From positions 1 to 7,449 of the forward strand of contig CALXWF010000073.1 of NCBI GenBank assembly GCA_944392285.1: a DNA stretch of 7,449 bases. Reading direction: 5' to 3'. Below are positions 1-6,106 of this stretch, piece after piece; position 1 is the stretch's first letter, and every line of letters begins with the position of its first letter. The DNA is from an uncultured Alphaproteobacteria bacterium (GTDB taxonomy: Bacteria > Pseudomonadota > Alphaproteobacteria > RF32 > CAG-239). The notes below the pieces were generated by a model. It was not told the origin of the DNA. It searched no databases and was given only the letters and a program-made list of their open reading frames with translations. Both the position numbers and the translations under genes were made by a program.

Positions 1-22
1 AATCAAAGGTTTGGTTTCTTTG

Positions 23-1156
23 TTATCCTTCTTCATCTTGATCCTCCGCATGAACGTTTTTACGGGTAATGGCTAAGAGCATTCCGATACCTAAGGCAGT
101 TGCCATTAAGGAGGAACCGCCGTATGAAATAAAAGGTAGGGTCATGCCTTTGGTCGGCATCAGGTGCAGGGTTGAGGCCATGTTAATAATGCCTTGAAGC
201 CCGAAAGAGGCGCTGAGCCCTGCCGCCGATAAGATAATAAACAAATTATTGTCTCGTGATGATATCATCATGGCGCGTATGACTATCGTGGCATAAATTC
301 CGATAATTATCAAGCATAAGAACAAACCATATTCTTCTGCCGCAACCGCAAAAATAAAGTCTGTGTGGGCATCGGGAATATGCATTTTGACAATGCCTTC
401 CCCAGGGCCGCGGCCAAAGATTTGTCCGCTTTGAAATGCTTCAAGCGATTTTTTTACTTGATAACTTAAGTCATTGTCTGAGGCTAAAAATTGCTGAATG
501 CGAACCTGAACGTGCGGTAAAAAGCAATAAGCACCGATGACGCCTAAAATGCCAAGAACGGCAAAAATTCCGACTAACCATAAAGACATTCCGGCCAAGA
601 AAAACTGAAATCCCCAAATGGCACTCAGCACAAAAGTCATGCCAAAATCCGGCTGCATGATTAAAATTCCGGCCGTAAAGAAAAACAAGATGATTGACAG
701 CAGATTGCCCGGAAAATCTTGAAATCTTTTGTGGCCGTCAAACAACCAAGCAGCAACGACAATAAATGTGGGCTTTAAAAATTCGGAAGGCTGCAGCGGA
801 AAACCAAATATTCTTATCCAACGCGTGGCGCCTTTTATTTCTTGTCCCCAGAGCAAAGTGGCGATGGTTAAGGTAATGGTGACAATGTAACCTAAGATGG
901 CCAAACGACGCATAAATTTGAGGTTTTGCATGGAGATGAAAAGCATCAACCCCATGGCTAACGGAATGAATACGGCTTGTCTTTTTACAAAATGAAACCC
1001 GTCAACGCCGATGCGGGTGGCAACCGCCGGACTGGCCGAAAAAGTCAGAAAAATGCCGATAAAAACAAGAGCCAAAATCAGGGCAAGCAAAACTTTGTCA
1101 ACCGTCCACCACCAGTTGGCTATTATACTGCGGCTGTTGCGTGAGAAAAAAATCAA
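23..1156 (-). CDS. ftsW: FtsW, septal peptidoglycan glycosyltransferase (SEDS family)
   Basis: This is a 377-residue polytopic inner-membrane protein of the SEDS family. FtsW polymerises lipid II into glycan strands at the division site together with a class B penicillin-binding protein (FtsI). Visible family motifs are Lys-Gly-Ala-Thr-Arg-Trp (108-113), Gln-Pro-Ser-Glu-Phe-Lys-type residues (122-128), Gln-Pro-Asp-Phe-Gly (168-172), the Ala-His-Thr-Asp-Phe-Ile-Phe-Ala block with the probable catalytic Asp266 (equivalent to Asp297 of E. coli FtsW), and Pro-Phe-Ile-Ser-Tyr-Gly-Gly-Ser-Ser (341-349). The N-terminal Trp-Trp-Trp-Thr-Val-Asp (15-20) and Phe-His-Phe-Val-Lys-Arg-Gln (54-60) resemble alphaproteobacterial FtsW rather than RodA. 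Translation starts at TTG (1156-1154), chosen because a strong AGGAG lies 7 nt upstream and the next Met is residue 68, inside the membrane domain. It follows mraY by 15 nt and is surely cotranscribed with it. The TAA stop is at 25-23; whatever follows downstream is outside the window. Confidence 0.96.
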   Translation of the reverse strand: MIFFSRNSRSIIANWWWTVDKVLLALILALVFIGIFLTFSASPAVATRIGVDGFHFVKRQAVFIPLAMGLMLFISMQNLKFMRRLAILGYIVTITLTIATLLWGQEIKGATRWIRIFGFPLQPSEFLKPTFIVVAAWLFDGHKRFQDFPGNLLSIILFFFTAGILIMQPDFGMTFVLSAIWGFQFFLAGMSLWLVGIFAVLGILGVIGAYCFLPHVQVRIQQFLASDNDLSYQVKKSLEAFQSGQIFGRGPGEGIVKMHIPDAHTDFIFAVAAEEYGLFLCLIIIGIYATIVIRAMMISSRDNNLFIILSAAGLSASFGLQGIINMASTLHLMPTKGMTLPFISYGGSSLMATALGIGMLLAITRKNVHAEDQDEEG

Positions 1157-1163
1157 ACCTTAG

Positions 1164-1168
1164 CTCCT
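1164..1168 (-). promoter_or_regulatory. Shine-Dalgarno site fixing the TTG start of ftsW
   Basis: AGGAG on the minus strand ends 7 nt before a TTG codon. It lies in the 15-nt gap after the mraY stop. No ATG or GTG start is available at a suitable distance, so this site decides the ftsW start. Confidence 0.85.
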
Positions 1169-1171
1169 TTT

Positions 1172-2245
1172 TTATCTTAATATCAGTGAAGTTAAGCCAA
1201 AAATTGCGAGCAATAATGCCAGAATCCAAAAACGTATTACAACTCTGGTTTCCGGCCAACCGCATTGTTCAAAATGGTGATGAATGGGGGCCATTTTGAA
1301 AAATCTTTTGCCGCCTGTATAACGATAATAACTGACTTGTATCATGACGGAAAGGGCTTCAATAACAAAAATGCCGCCGACGATTGCCAACAAAATTTCA
1401 TGTTTGACCATGACGGCCACCGTTCCCAAAAGGGCTCCGAGAGAAAGTGAGCCGGTATCACCCATAAAGACTTTTGCCGGAGCGGCGTTAAACCATAAAA
1501 ACCCTATGCAACCGCCGATAACCGCAGCGCAAACAACGGCGATTTCTCCGGCGTGGGGAATCGGCAAAATGTAAAAATATTCGCTCATGGAGCTGCCGCA
1601 TAAATAGGCTACAATCATAAACACGGCAAATGAGACACTCAACAAACCGGCAGCCAACCCGTCTAAGCCGTCGCTTAAGTTAACGGCATTGGAAGCGCCG
1701 GCAATTACTATCATGGCAAAAGGTACGTAAAACAGCCATAAATTTAAGGCCAAATCCTTAAACCAAGGAAAAGTCAAGACATAACGTGCGGGGGCCGGTG
1801 TTAAGAGCGTAATTACCAAAACTGCCGCAAATGCCGTGGTAAATTGCAAGAATAATTTCATCTTGGCGCTCATGGCGTTGGCTGTTTGTTTGGTGACTTT
1901 TACATAATCATCGGCAAAACCGACAAAACCATATACGACCAAAACCAAAATACATACCCAAACAAAGGCATTATATAAATCTGCCAAAAGCAACATGCTT
2001 AAAACAGAACTGCCGAGAATAAGCAGTCCCCCCATGGTGGGCGTTCCTTGTTTGGTTAACAGATGAGATTTGGGACCGTCTTCTCGAATCGGCTGTCCTT
2101 TTTTTTGATGGTGGTGTAAAAATTCTATCAGCCGGTTGCCGCAGAGCAAAGATAAGATAAAAGCCAAAAAGAAAGCCAATGCGGCGCGGAGCGGCAATGG
2201 TGCATATACACTTAAGTCAAAAGCTGCCAAAAAATTATATAACAT
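1172..2245 (-). CDS. mraY: MraY, phospho-MurNAc-pentapeptide transferase
   Basis: MraY transfers phospho-MurNAc-pentapeptide from the UDP precursor to undecaprenyl phosphate at the inner membrane, making lipid I. The 357-residue protein has the family's usual length and about ten hydrophobic segments. Visible motifs are Gln-Pro-Ile-Arg-Glu-Asp-Gly-Pro (51-58), Gly-Thr-Pro-Thr-Met-Gly-Gly (67-73), the catalytic Asp-Asp pair (112-113), Asn-Leu-Ser-Asp-Gly-Leu-Asp-Gly (189-196), Met-Gly-Asp-Thr-Gly-Ser (261-266, with Mg-binding Asp263), and Met-Ala-Pro-Ile-His-His-His-Phe-Glu (318-326). All expected catalytic residues are present. The start is ATG, with GAGGA (2257-2253) 7 nt upstream. ftsW follows after 15 nt. 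In most proteobacteria murF precedes mraY and murD lies between mraY and ftsW; here mraY is preceded by an AI-2E permease gene and murD is missing. Confidence 0.98.
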   Translation of the reverse strand: MLYNFLAAFDLSVYAPLPLRAALAFFLAFILSLLCGNRLIEFLHHHQKKGQPIREDGPKSHLLTKQGTPTMGGLLILGSSVLSMLLLADLYNAFVWVCILVLVVYGFVGFADDYVKVTKQTANAMSAKMKLFLQFTTAFAAVLVITLLTPAPARYVLTFPWFKDLALNLWLFYVPFAMIVIAGASNAVNLSDGLDGLAAGLLSVSFAVFMIVAYLCGSSMSEYFYILPIPHAGEIAVVCAAVIGGCIGFLWFNAAPAKVFMGDTGSLSLGALLGTVAVMVKHEILLAIVGGIFVIEALSVMIQVSYYRYTGGKRFFKMAPIHHHFEQCGWPETRVVIRFWILALLLAIFGLTSLILR

Positions 2246-2255
2246 TTTACGTTCC

Positions 2256-2280
2256 TCAATACAAAACGAATTTTGTTTGA
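2256..2280 (-). repeat. Inverted repeat / possible UUCG-loop hairpin next to the mraY ribosome binding site
   Basis: On the minus strand the arms are UCAA-ACAAAA and UUUUGU-UUGA around a UUCG loop. This gives six pairs next to the loop, one bulged A (opposite position 2260), then four more pairs. The 3' arm overlaps the first two bases of the mraY Shine-Dalgarno GAGGA (2253-2257). It could be an RNA hairpin that modulates mraY translation or, as DNA, an operator. It is visible directly; any function is inference. Confidence 0.45.
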
Positions 2281-2281
2281 G

Positions 2282-2310
2282 ATTGTAACCCGAATATCTA
2301 AAATAAGTCT
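2282..2310 (-). promoter_or_regulatory. Possible mraY-ftsW promoter
   Basis: On the minus strand, TACAAT (2287-2282) matches the -10 consensus at five of six positions. At 17-bp spacing the -35 hexamer would be AGACTT, which is poor; TTAAGA fits better but lies 20 bp away. A promoter somewhere in this 102-bp gap is likely, because mraY-ftsW is separated from the upstream operon. The exact assignment is weak. Confidence 0.3.
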
Positions 2311-2314
2311 TAAG

Positions 2315-2346
2315 AAAAAACGGCTCTTAAAGATTTTTCCCAAGAG
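2315..2346 (-). terminator. Possible weak intrinsic terminator after the AI-2E permease gene
   Basis: Immediately after the permease stop codon, the minus strand reads CTCTTGGG, a short A-rich loop, then TTTAAGAG, followed by CCG and six T. The stem has five Watson-Crick pairs plus up to three G-U pairs, so it is weak and AT-rich. It may only partly separate the ndk operon from mraY-ftsW; read-through is plausible. Confidence 0.3.
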
Positions 2347-2347
2347 G

Positions 2348-3409
2348 TTAGCGATATAGGGAGGATTGTTTGTAATTTTCAATTGCATGGCGCAACAATA
2401 CGCCGATTATTGCCGCTACGGGAACAGCCAGCATTAAGCCCAAAAAGCCTAATAACACGCCGCCGGCCAACAAAGCAAACATTACCCAAACCGGATGCAG
2501 GCCGACATTGTCGCCAACCAGTTTCGGGGTTAAGAAATTGCCCTCAATAAATTGGCCGATAAAGAAGACCAAAGCAACATGGATGACGGGTGTTAGGGTG
2601 TCAAATTGGGCAAAGGCAATGGAGATGCTGACAACAAAGCCGAAGATGCTGCCGATATAGGGAATAAAGGAAATCAGACCAGCCATAAAACCGACCAAAA
2701 CGCCGAGTTCCAAGCCGACGAAATACAGGCCGAGGGAATAAAAAGTGCCGAGTAATACGCAAACACTTAATTGTCCGCGAATAAAACCAGATAAAGCACG
2801 GTCAATTTCTTTGGCCTGAATCATGATTTCTTTTTTAGAATTTTGCGGTAAAAGTTCTTTAACTTTGGCTAAGAAGTTGTCCCAATCTCTTAACATATAA
2901 AATGCAACAACAGGTGTAATCAGCAATAAAGAAAGCAAGTTAATGAGCGCAAAGCCGCTGCTGACCAACCCGCCCATGACAGAGCCGACAAGTTTTAAAT
3001 TGTTGGTCATGTTGCTGCGCAAATATTCACGAATCTTTTCAGGTTGAAGGGTGGGGAAGTGGTCTTGCAACTCAAGAAATACCGGTTCCATCTTTTTAAT
3101 AAAAGCGGAAATATAGCGTGGAAGTTCGGTTAAGAATTGTCCGAGCTGTTCATCTATAATACCAATCAAAATTAAAAGGGCCGGCACCAAAAAGATGAGA
3201 ACCAACAGCATGACCAATAAGGTGGCAAGTGTGCGGTTCATCCCCCATTTGGTAAACTTGGTGGTGAGCGGGTCTAAAAGGTAGCCGATGATAATGCCGG
3301 CAACAAAAGGTAACAGAACCGAGCGTAAAACATATACCGCCAGGCAAAAAAGTGCAAATAAGGTTAACCAAAATACCCAGTTATGATTTGACTTTTTTCC
3401 TATTACCAT
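2348..3409 (-). CDS. AI-2E/PerM family membrane permease
   Basis: This is a 353-residue integral membrane protein of the AI-2E transporter (PerM/UPF0118) family, at the family's usual length. Hydrophobic segments lie near 12-46, 60-84, 155-175, 212-232, 235-262, 272-288 and 307-340, with a soluble, charged stretch at about 86-135. Family landmarks are Phe-Tyr-Met-Leu-Arg-Asp-Trp (170-176), Gly-Phe-Ile-Arg-Gly-Gln-Leu (208-214), Ile-Ser-Phe-Ile-Pro-Tyr-Ile-Gly (247-253 region), Gly-Leu-His-Pro (303-306) and a closing Gly-Phe-Leu-Gly-Leu-Met-Leu-Ala-Val-Pro (321-330). The family name comes from one member implicated in autoinducer-2 export; other members are cation/proton exchangers or uncharacterised, so the substrate is not assigned. 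The start is ATG with AGGA 6 nt upstream. It begins 16 nt after the DUF2066 gene stop and is probably cotranscribed with it. In alphaproteobacteria a permease of this family is often found near DUF2066 genes, but the hda gene frequently seen downstream there is absent here. Confidence 0.93.
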   Translation of the reverse strand: MVIGKKSNHNWVFWLTLFALFCLAVYVLRSVLLPFVAGIIIGYLLDPLTTKFTKWGMNRTLATLLVMLLVLIFLVPALLILIGIIDEQLGQFLTELPRYISAFIKKMEPVFLELQDHFPTLQPEKIREYLRSNMTNNLKLVGSVMGGLVSSGFALINLLSLLLITPVVAFYMLRDWDNFLAKVKELLPQNSKKEIMIQAKEIDRALSGFIRGQLSVCVLLGTFYSLGLYFVGLELGVLVGFMAGLISFIPYIGSIFGFVVSISIAFAQFDTLTPVIHVALVFFIGQFIEGNFLTPKLVGDNVGLHPVWVMFALLAGGVLLGFLGLMLAVPVAAIIGVLLRHAIENYKQSSLYR

Positions 3410-3425
3410 TTTTGTTCCTTTCTTA

Positions 3426-4484
3426 TTAACGGTGATTTAATACGGCGATGTCGCCATGGTCTTGCAGACTGAAGCCCATGTTATTTAAGGCTCCAATCAG
3501 ACGTGTTCTGGCACCGATATAAATAACTTTGAATTGAACCTTGCCGCCGCCGATGGCCTCAAGGTTAAGCCTCTTAACGTAAGGAAGCTCCTTTATGGCT
3601 TTTTCAAGATTTATCCACTCACGTATATTGTTATAGTTATACATTACAACCATGTCAGACTGCGTGCGGCTTTCTTGGATGTCGCGTCCTTTGATGTCGC
3701 CGGCAATTTTAGCACGGACGGCTCTAACGGCATCGGCAAAGAGGTCGGGGCCGCGCATGCCCGGAACTTTCATGGTTTCTACGGCGTTGGTCCCGCCGAC
3801 ATAAGATGAAATTTGGATAAGCAAGCCGTCAATGCCGTCATAGGTTGCATCTAACACATAAATATCAGGCGCTTGGTTGTTGCGGGCAACGGTGTTAAGC
3901 GCCATGCCGTCTAAAACGGCTGCTTTTTCGGCATCAATGGCGGCATAGTTGGCACCGTTAGCGGGAATGCTGAAAATGCGAATCGGCGAATTGCCGCTCG
4001 AACTGGCTTCCCATGCTTGGCGCCAGAGGTTTCCTGACTCCCAAAGCATCGGTCGGTCAGTTTTGAATTCTCTAAACAAGGGGATTACCAATACGTTGCG
4101 GGAGGTTTCCATCATATAGGGAATTTCCTGTTCGGCCATATAGGCTTTGAGAAGCGCATCATTTATGACAATTTGCAGATTGGCAATGTAACGGATATCA
4201 GAAGATTTTTCAGATGTGACGGATACTTCTTTGATAAAATTGGCAAGCTGGCTATCTTCAAGAGACATGATTTTTGTCAGGCCTTCAGCCGTGGTGATTT
4301 TGGCAGCAACGGTTTCCAAGGCTTTGCGGTTGGCCTCGGTTAGGGCTTTTTCACGGGCTTGCGAGGCATTTGCCGAGGTGACGTCAACATAGAGTTCAAC
4401 CGTATAAACGGTACTCGCCGCCATGGCCTGAGAAGCACAAAGCAGAGTCAGTACACATATGAATGAGCTTAAAAGCGAACGCAA
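3426..4484 (-). CDS. DUF2066 domain-containing exported protein
   Basis: This is a 352-residue protein of unknown function resembling the DUF2066 family. Residues 1-22 look like a Sec signal peptide: a positive residue, a hydrophobic core (8-17) and an Ala-Met-Ala cleavage site before Ala23. It is therefore probably periplasmic. The mature N-terminus, Val-Tyr-Thr-Val-Glu followed by Val-Asp-Val-Thr and a helix rich in Ala, Arg and Lys (about 40-62), is the typical DUF2066 opening. Val-Leu-Val-Ile-Pro-Leu-Phe (131-137) and Asn-Leu-Trp-Arg-Gln-Ala-Trp (152-158) are further family-like blocks. The C-terminal part (about 287-345) starts with Trp-Ile-Asn-Leu-Glu and resembles a small alpha/beta domain. 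The start is TTG (4484-4482), supported by AGGAG 7 nt upstream and by the signal peptide beginning there. The gap after ndk is 10 nt, with the ndk stop inside the ribosome binding site, so translational coupling is likely. No enzymatic motif is recognised. Confidence 0.85.
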   Translation of the reverse strand: MRSLLSSFICVLTLLCASQAMAASTVYTVELYVDVTSANASQAREKALTEANRKALETVAAKITTAEGLTKIMSLEDSQLANFIKEVSVTSEKSSDIRYIANLQIVINDALLKAYMAEQEIPYMMETSRNVLVIPLFREFKTDRPMLWESGNLWRQAWEASSSGNSPIRIFSIPANGANYAAIDAEKAAVLDGMALNTVARNNQAPDIYVLDATYDGIDGLLIQISSYVGGTNAVETMKVPGMRGPDLFADAVRAVRAKIAGDIKGRDIQESRTQSDMVVMYNYNNIREWINLEKAIKELPYVKRLNLEAIGGGKVQFKVIYIGARTRLIGALNNMGFSLQDHGDIAVLNHR

Positions 4485-4491
4485 TTTTTTG

Positions 4492-4496
4492 CTCCT
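4492..4496 (-). promoter_or_regulatory. Shine-Dalgarno site of the DUF2066 gene, overlapping the ndk stop codon
   Basis: On the minus strand the ndk stop TAG (4497-4495) runs directly into AGGAG (4496-4492), which lies 7 nt before the TTG start of the DUF2066 gene. This fixes the TTG start and suggests that ribosomes ending ndk help initiate the next gene. Confidence 0.85.
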
Positions 4497-4911
4497 AGCT
4501 GTCTATTTCAACATGGCTGAAGAAAAACTCAATTTCACGTTTGGCCGTCTCGGGAGAATCGGAGCCGTGAACCGTGTTTTTGTCAATGGAAAGAGCAAAA
4601 GTTTTGCGAATGGTTCCTTCTTCGGCAACGGCCGGATTGGTCGCGCCCATAATTTTGCGGTAGAGCTCAATGGCGTTTTCAGCCTCAAGAACTTGTACGA
4701 CAACCGGACCGGAGGTCATGAATTCAACCAGATTGGGGAAAAATACTTTATCTTTATGGACGTCATAAAACTCTTCCGCTTGGCCTTTGGTCAGACGAAT
4801 GCGTTTTTGGGCAACGATGCGAAGCCCCGCTTCCTCAATCATGGCGTTAACTTTGCCGGTGATGTTACGCAGTGTGGCGTCGGGTTTGATTATTGACAGC
4901 GTTCTTTCCAT
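4495..4911 (-). CDS. ndk: Nucleoside diphosphate kinase
   Basis: Ndk moves the gamma phosphate of ATP to other nucleoside diphosphates through a phosphohistidine intermediate, balancing cytoplasmic NTP and dNTP pools. The 138-residue product has the compact length typical of bacterial Ndk. It begins Met-Glu-Arg-Thr-Leu-Ser-Ile-Ile-Lys-Pro-Asp, with nucleotide-binding Lys9. It contains Phe-Tyr-Asp-Val-His (48-52), Phe-Met-Thr-Ser-Gly-Pro-Val (64-70), Met-Gly-Ala-Thr-Asn-Pro (88-93) and Asn-Thr-Val-His-Gly-Ser-Asp-Ser (112-119), with catalytic His115. No key residue is missing. The frame stays open upstream to 4980, but the ATG at 4911 is chosen: it aligns with the family N-terminus and has AAAGGAC 8 nt upstream. 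It is the first gene of an apparent ndk-DUF2066-AI-2E permease operon and is divergent from pta. Confidence 0.98.
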   Translation of the reverse strand: MERTLSIIKPDATLRNITGKVNAMIEEAGLRIVAQKRIRLTKGQAEEFYDVHKDKVFFPNLVEFMTSGPVVVQVLEAENAIELYRKIMGATNPAVAEEGTIRKTFALSIDKNTVHGSDSPETAKREIEFFFSHVEIDS

Positions 4912-4918
4912 TTTATTT

Positions 4919-4925
4919 GTCCTTT
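4919..4925 (-). promoter_or_regulatory. Shine-Dalgarno site deciding the ndk start
   Basis: On the minus strand AAAGGAC lies 8 nt upstream of the ATG at 4911. It supports the 138-residue form of Ndk over the in-frame extension to 4980. Confidence 0.75.
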
Positions 4926-4954
4926 CCTTATGATTTGGAAAAATTTTCCTTATG
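4923..4954 (-). repeat. 10-bp direct repeat in the ndk leader
   Basis: CATAAGGAAA occurs twice on the minus strand (4954-4945 and 4932-4923), 22 bp apart. The copy near ndk overlaps the ribosome binding site and the distal one supplies a second AAGGA-like sequence. It could be chance in AT-rich DNA or a regulator- or ribosome-related element. Confidence 0.5.
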
Positions 4955-4973
4955 TTAGAACAGTTTTTCCAAA
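4934..4973. repeat. 10-bp inverted repeat spanning the ndk promoter
   Basis: TTTGGAAAAA (4934-4943) and TTTTTCCAAA (4964-4973) are exact inverted copies, 20 bp apart, with centres 30 bp apart (about three helical turns). The left arm also belongs to a local palindrome, GGAAAA-A-TTTTCC (4937-4949). The arms flank or overlap the proposed -10 and spacer of the ndk promoter, as operators often do. The repeat is seen directly; binding by a regulator is inference. Confidence 0.5.
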
Positions 4974-4980
4974 GAAGCAA
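4952..4980 (-). promoter_or_regulatory. Candidate ndk promoter
   Basis: On the minus strand TTGCTT (4980-4975) is followed after 17 bp by TAACAT (4957-4952). The match to the sigma-70 consensus is three of six and four of six, with ideal spacing. It would start transcription roughly 35 nt before the ndk ATG. Confidence 0.45.
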
Positions 4981-4986
4981 AGACTT

Positions 4987-5037
4987 TTGACATTTTTGCT
5001 AGACTTTTTGGCGATATCGTTGTTTATTACTGATATT
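4987..5037 (+). promoter_or_regulatory. Candidate pta-ackA promoter region
   Basis: A perfect -35 hexamer TTGACA lies at 4987-4992, but no good -10 follows at 16-18 bp. A second option is TTGGCG (5008-5013) with GATATT (5032-5037) at 18-bp spacing, each four of six. The region between ndk and pta must contain the pta promoter; which pair is used cannot be decided from sequence. Confidence 0.35.
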
Positions 5038-5072
5038 AAAAAGTTGAATCAACCCAAAAATAAGGAAAAATC

Positions 5073-6083
5073 ATGAAAGTAAGTAAATATTTGAATGCTC
5101 TGCTCGATAAAGCCAAGCAGAATCCGCAGACAATCGTTTTGCCGGAAGGTGAGGATTTGAGAATTTTGGAGGCGGCAAATTTCCTGAATGAAGTTAAAGC
5201 CGTTAAACCCATTATTCTCGGTAATCCGGAAGAAATTAAGGCTCAGTTTGCCGCCCATAACTGGAATCTTGACGGAATCGAACTTCTGGATCCTTCTAAG
5301 TCGCCCCGCCTTAAAGAATATACCGATCTTTTGTATAATTTGCGCAAAGAAAAGGGTATGACCGAGGAAGAAGCCGCAAAAACCGCTTTGAATCCTAATT
5401 ATTTCGGTACTTTGATGATTAAAGCCGGTCATGCCGACGGTATGGTTTCAGGTGCGAACCACTCTACGGCAGATACCGTGCGTCCGGCTTTGCAGATTAT
5501 TAAGTCTGCACGCAAAGACAGAGGTGTTTCTTCTTTCTTGATTTTGGTTGCTAATGATAAGCCCTATATTTTCTCAGATTGTGCCATTGTTATTGACCCG
5601 ACGGATAAAGAACTTTGCGATATTGCTTTAGGGGCAGCAGAAAGTGCTTTGCAGTTTGGTTTGGAACCCAAAGTCGCCATGTTATCTTTTTCGACCAAAG
5701 GTTCAGGCAAAGGCGAATCGGTAGATAAAGTTAAACGCGCTACCGAAATGGCTAAAGCTGCTTTGGCCGGCGATGAATATAAAGGTCTTAATATTAAACT
5801 TGACGGCGAAATGCAGGCCGATGCCGCTTTAGATGCCGTTGTCGCTAAGAAAAAAGCTCCGGGAAGCGATGTCGCCGGAGAAGCCAATGTTTTGATTTTC
5901 CCGGATATTAATGCCGGAAATATCGGTTATAAAATGTTGCAACGTTTTTATGGCAGTGAAGCATATGGTCCGATGTTGCAAGGTTTGAATGCGCCGGTCA
6001 ATGATTTGTCTCGCGGTGCTTTGGTTGAAGATATTGTCGGCGTTATTGCCATTACGGCTTTGCAGGCAATGAACAAAAAATAA
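5073..6083 (+). CDS. pta: Phosphate acetyltransferase (short, single-domain)
   Basis: Pta converts acetyl-CoA and phosphate reversibly to acetyl phosphate and CoA in the cytoplasm. The 336-residue product contains only the PTA/PTB catalytic domain, like the short class I enzymes; it lacks the N-terminal regulatory part of the roughly 700-residue enterobacterial Pta. Motifs are Leu-Pro-Glu-Gly-Glu-Asp-Leu-Arg (23-30), Asp-Gly-Met-Val-Ser-Gly-Ala (122-128), Thr-Val-Arg-Pro-Ala (135-139), Asp-Gly-Glu-Met-Gln-Ala-Asp-Ala-Ala (244-252), Gly-Ser-Asp-Val-Ala-Gly (264-269), Phe-Pro-Asp-Ile-Asn-Ala-Gly-Asn (276-283) and Asn-Asp-Leu-Ser-Arg-Gly (310-315). Ser313, Arg314 and Asp320 correspond to the catalytic Ser309, Arg310 and Asp316 of the Methanosarcina enzyme. 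The start is ATG, with AAGGA 6 nt upstream. ackA follows after 23 nt, forming the acetate-producing pair. It is transcribed divergently from ndk. Confidence 0.97.
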   Translation: MKVSKYLNALLDKAKQNPQTIVLPEGEDLRILEAANFLNEVKAVKPIILGNPEEIKAQFAAHNWNLDGIELLDPSKSPRLKEYTDLLYNLRKEKGMTEEEAAKTALNPNYFGTLMIKAGHADGMVSGANHSTADTVRPALQIIKSARKDRGVSSFLILVANDKPYIFSDCAIVIDPTDKELCDIALGAAESALQFGLEPKVAMLSFSTKGSGKGESVDKVKRATEMAKAALAGDEYKGLNIKLDGEMQADAALDAVVAKKKAPGSDVAGEANVLIFPDINAGNIGYKMLQRFYGSEAYGPMLQGLNAPVNDLSRGALVEDIVGVIAITALQAMNKK

Positions 6084-6106
6084 ACAAAAGAAAGGACAAT
6101 TGTCTG

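Noticed and set aside
1..22. Start of a gene downstream of ftsW (TTG at 6-4)
   Set aside because: The only AAGGA is about 19 nt away, too far for this TTG, and too little sequence remains to identify a product.
1265..1574. Plus-strand open frames opposite mraY
   Set aside because: They lie entirely antisense to conserved MraY motifs, have no family resemblance and are shadows of the real gene.
2348..3409. Quorum-sensing autoinducer-2 exporter role
   Set aside because: The family name is historical; nothing in the window (no luxS or lsr genes) supports autoinducer transport.
4437..4484. Lipoprotein signal in the DUF2066 protein (Leu-Leu-Cys at 14-16)
   Set aside because: The residue before Cys16 is Leu, which does not fit a lipobox (Gly, Ala or Ser expected), and a good Ala-Met-Ala signal peptidase I site follows.
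4912..4980. N-terminal extension of Ndk by 23 residues
   Set aside because: The extension begins at a TTG that forms part of the proposed -35, has no family similarity, and is unnecessary because the ATG at 4911 has a good ribosome binding site and matches the family N-terminus.
5564..5887. Minus-strand 107-residue open frame opposite pta
   Set aside because: It is antisense to conserved Pta catalytic sequence and has low-complexity Ala/Ser/Leu composition typical of a shadow frame.
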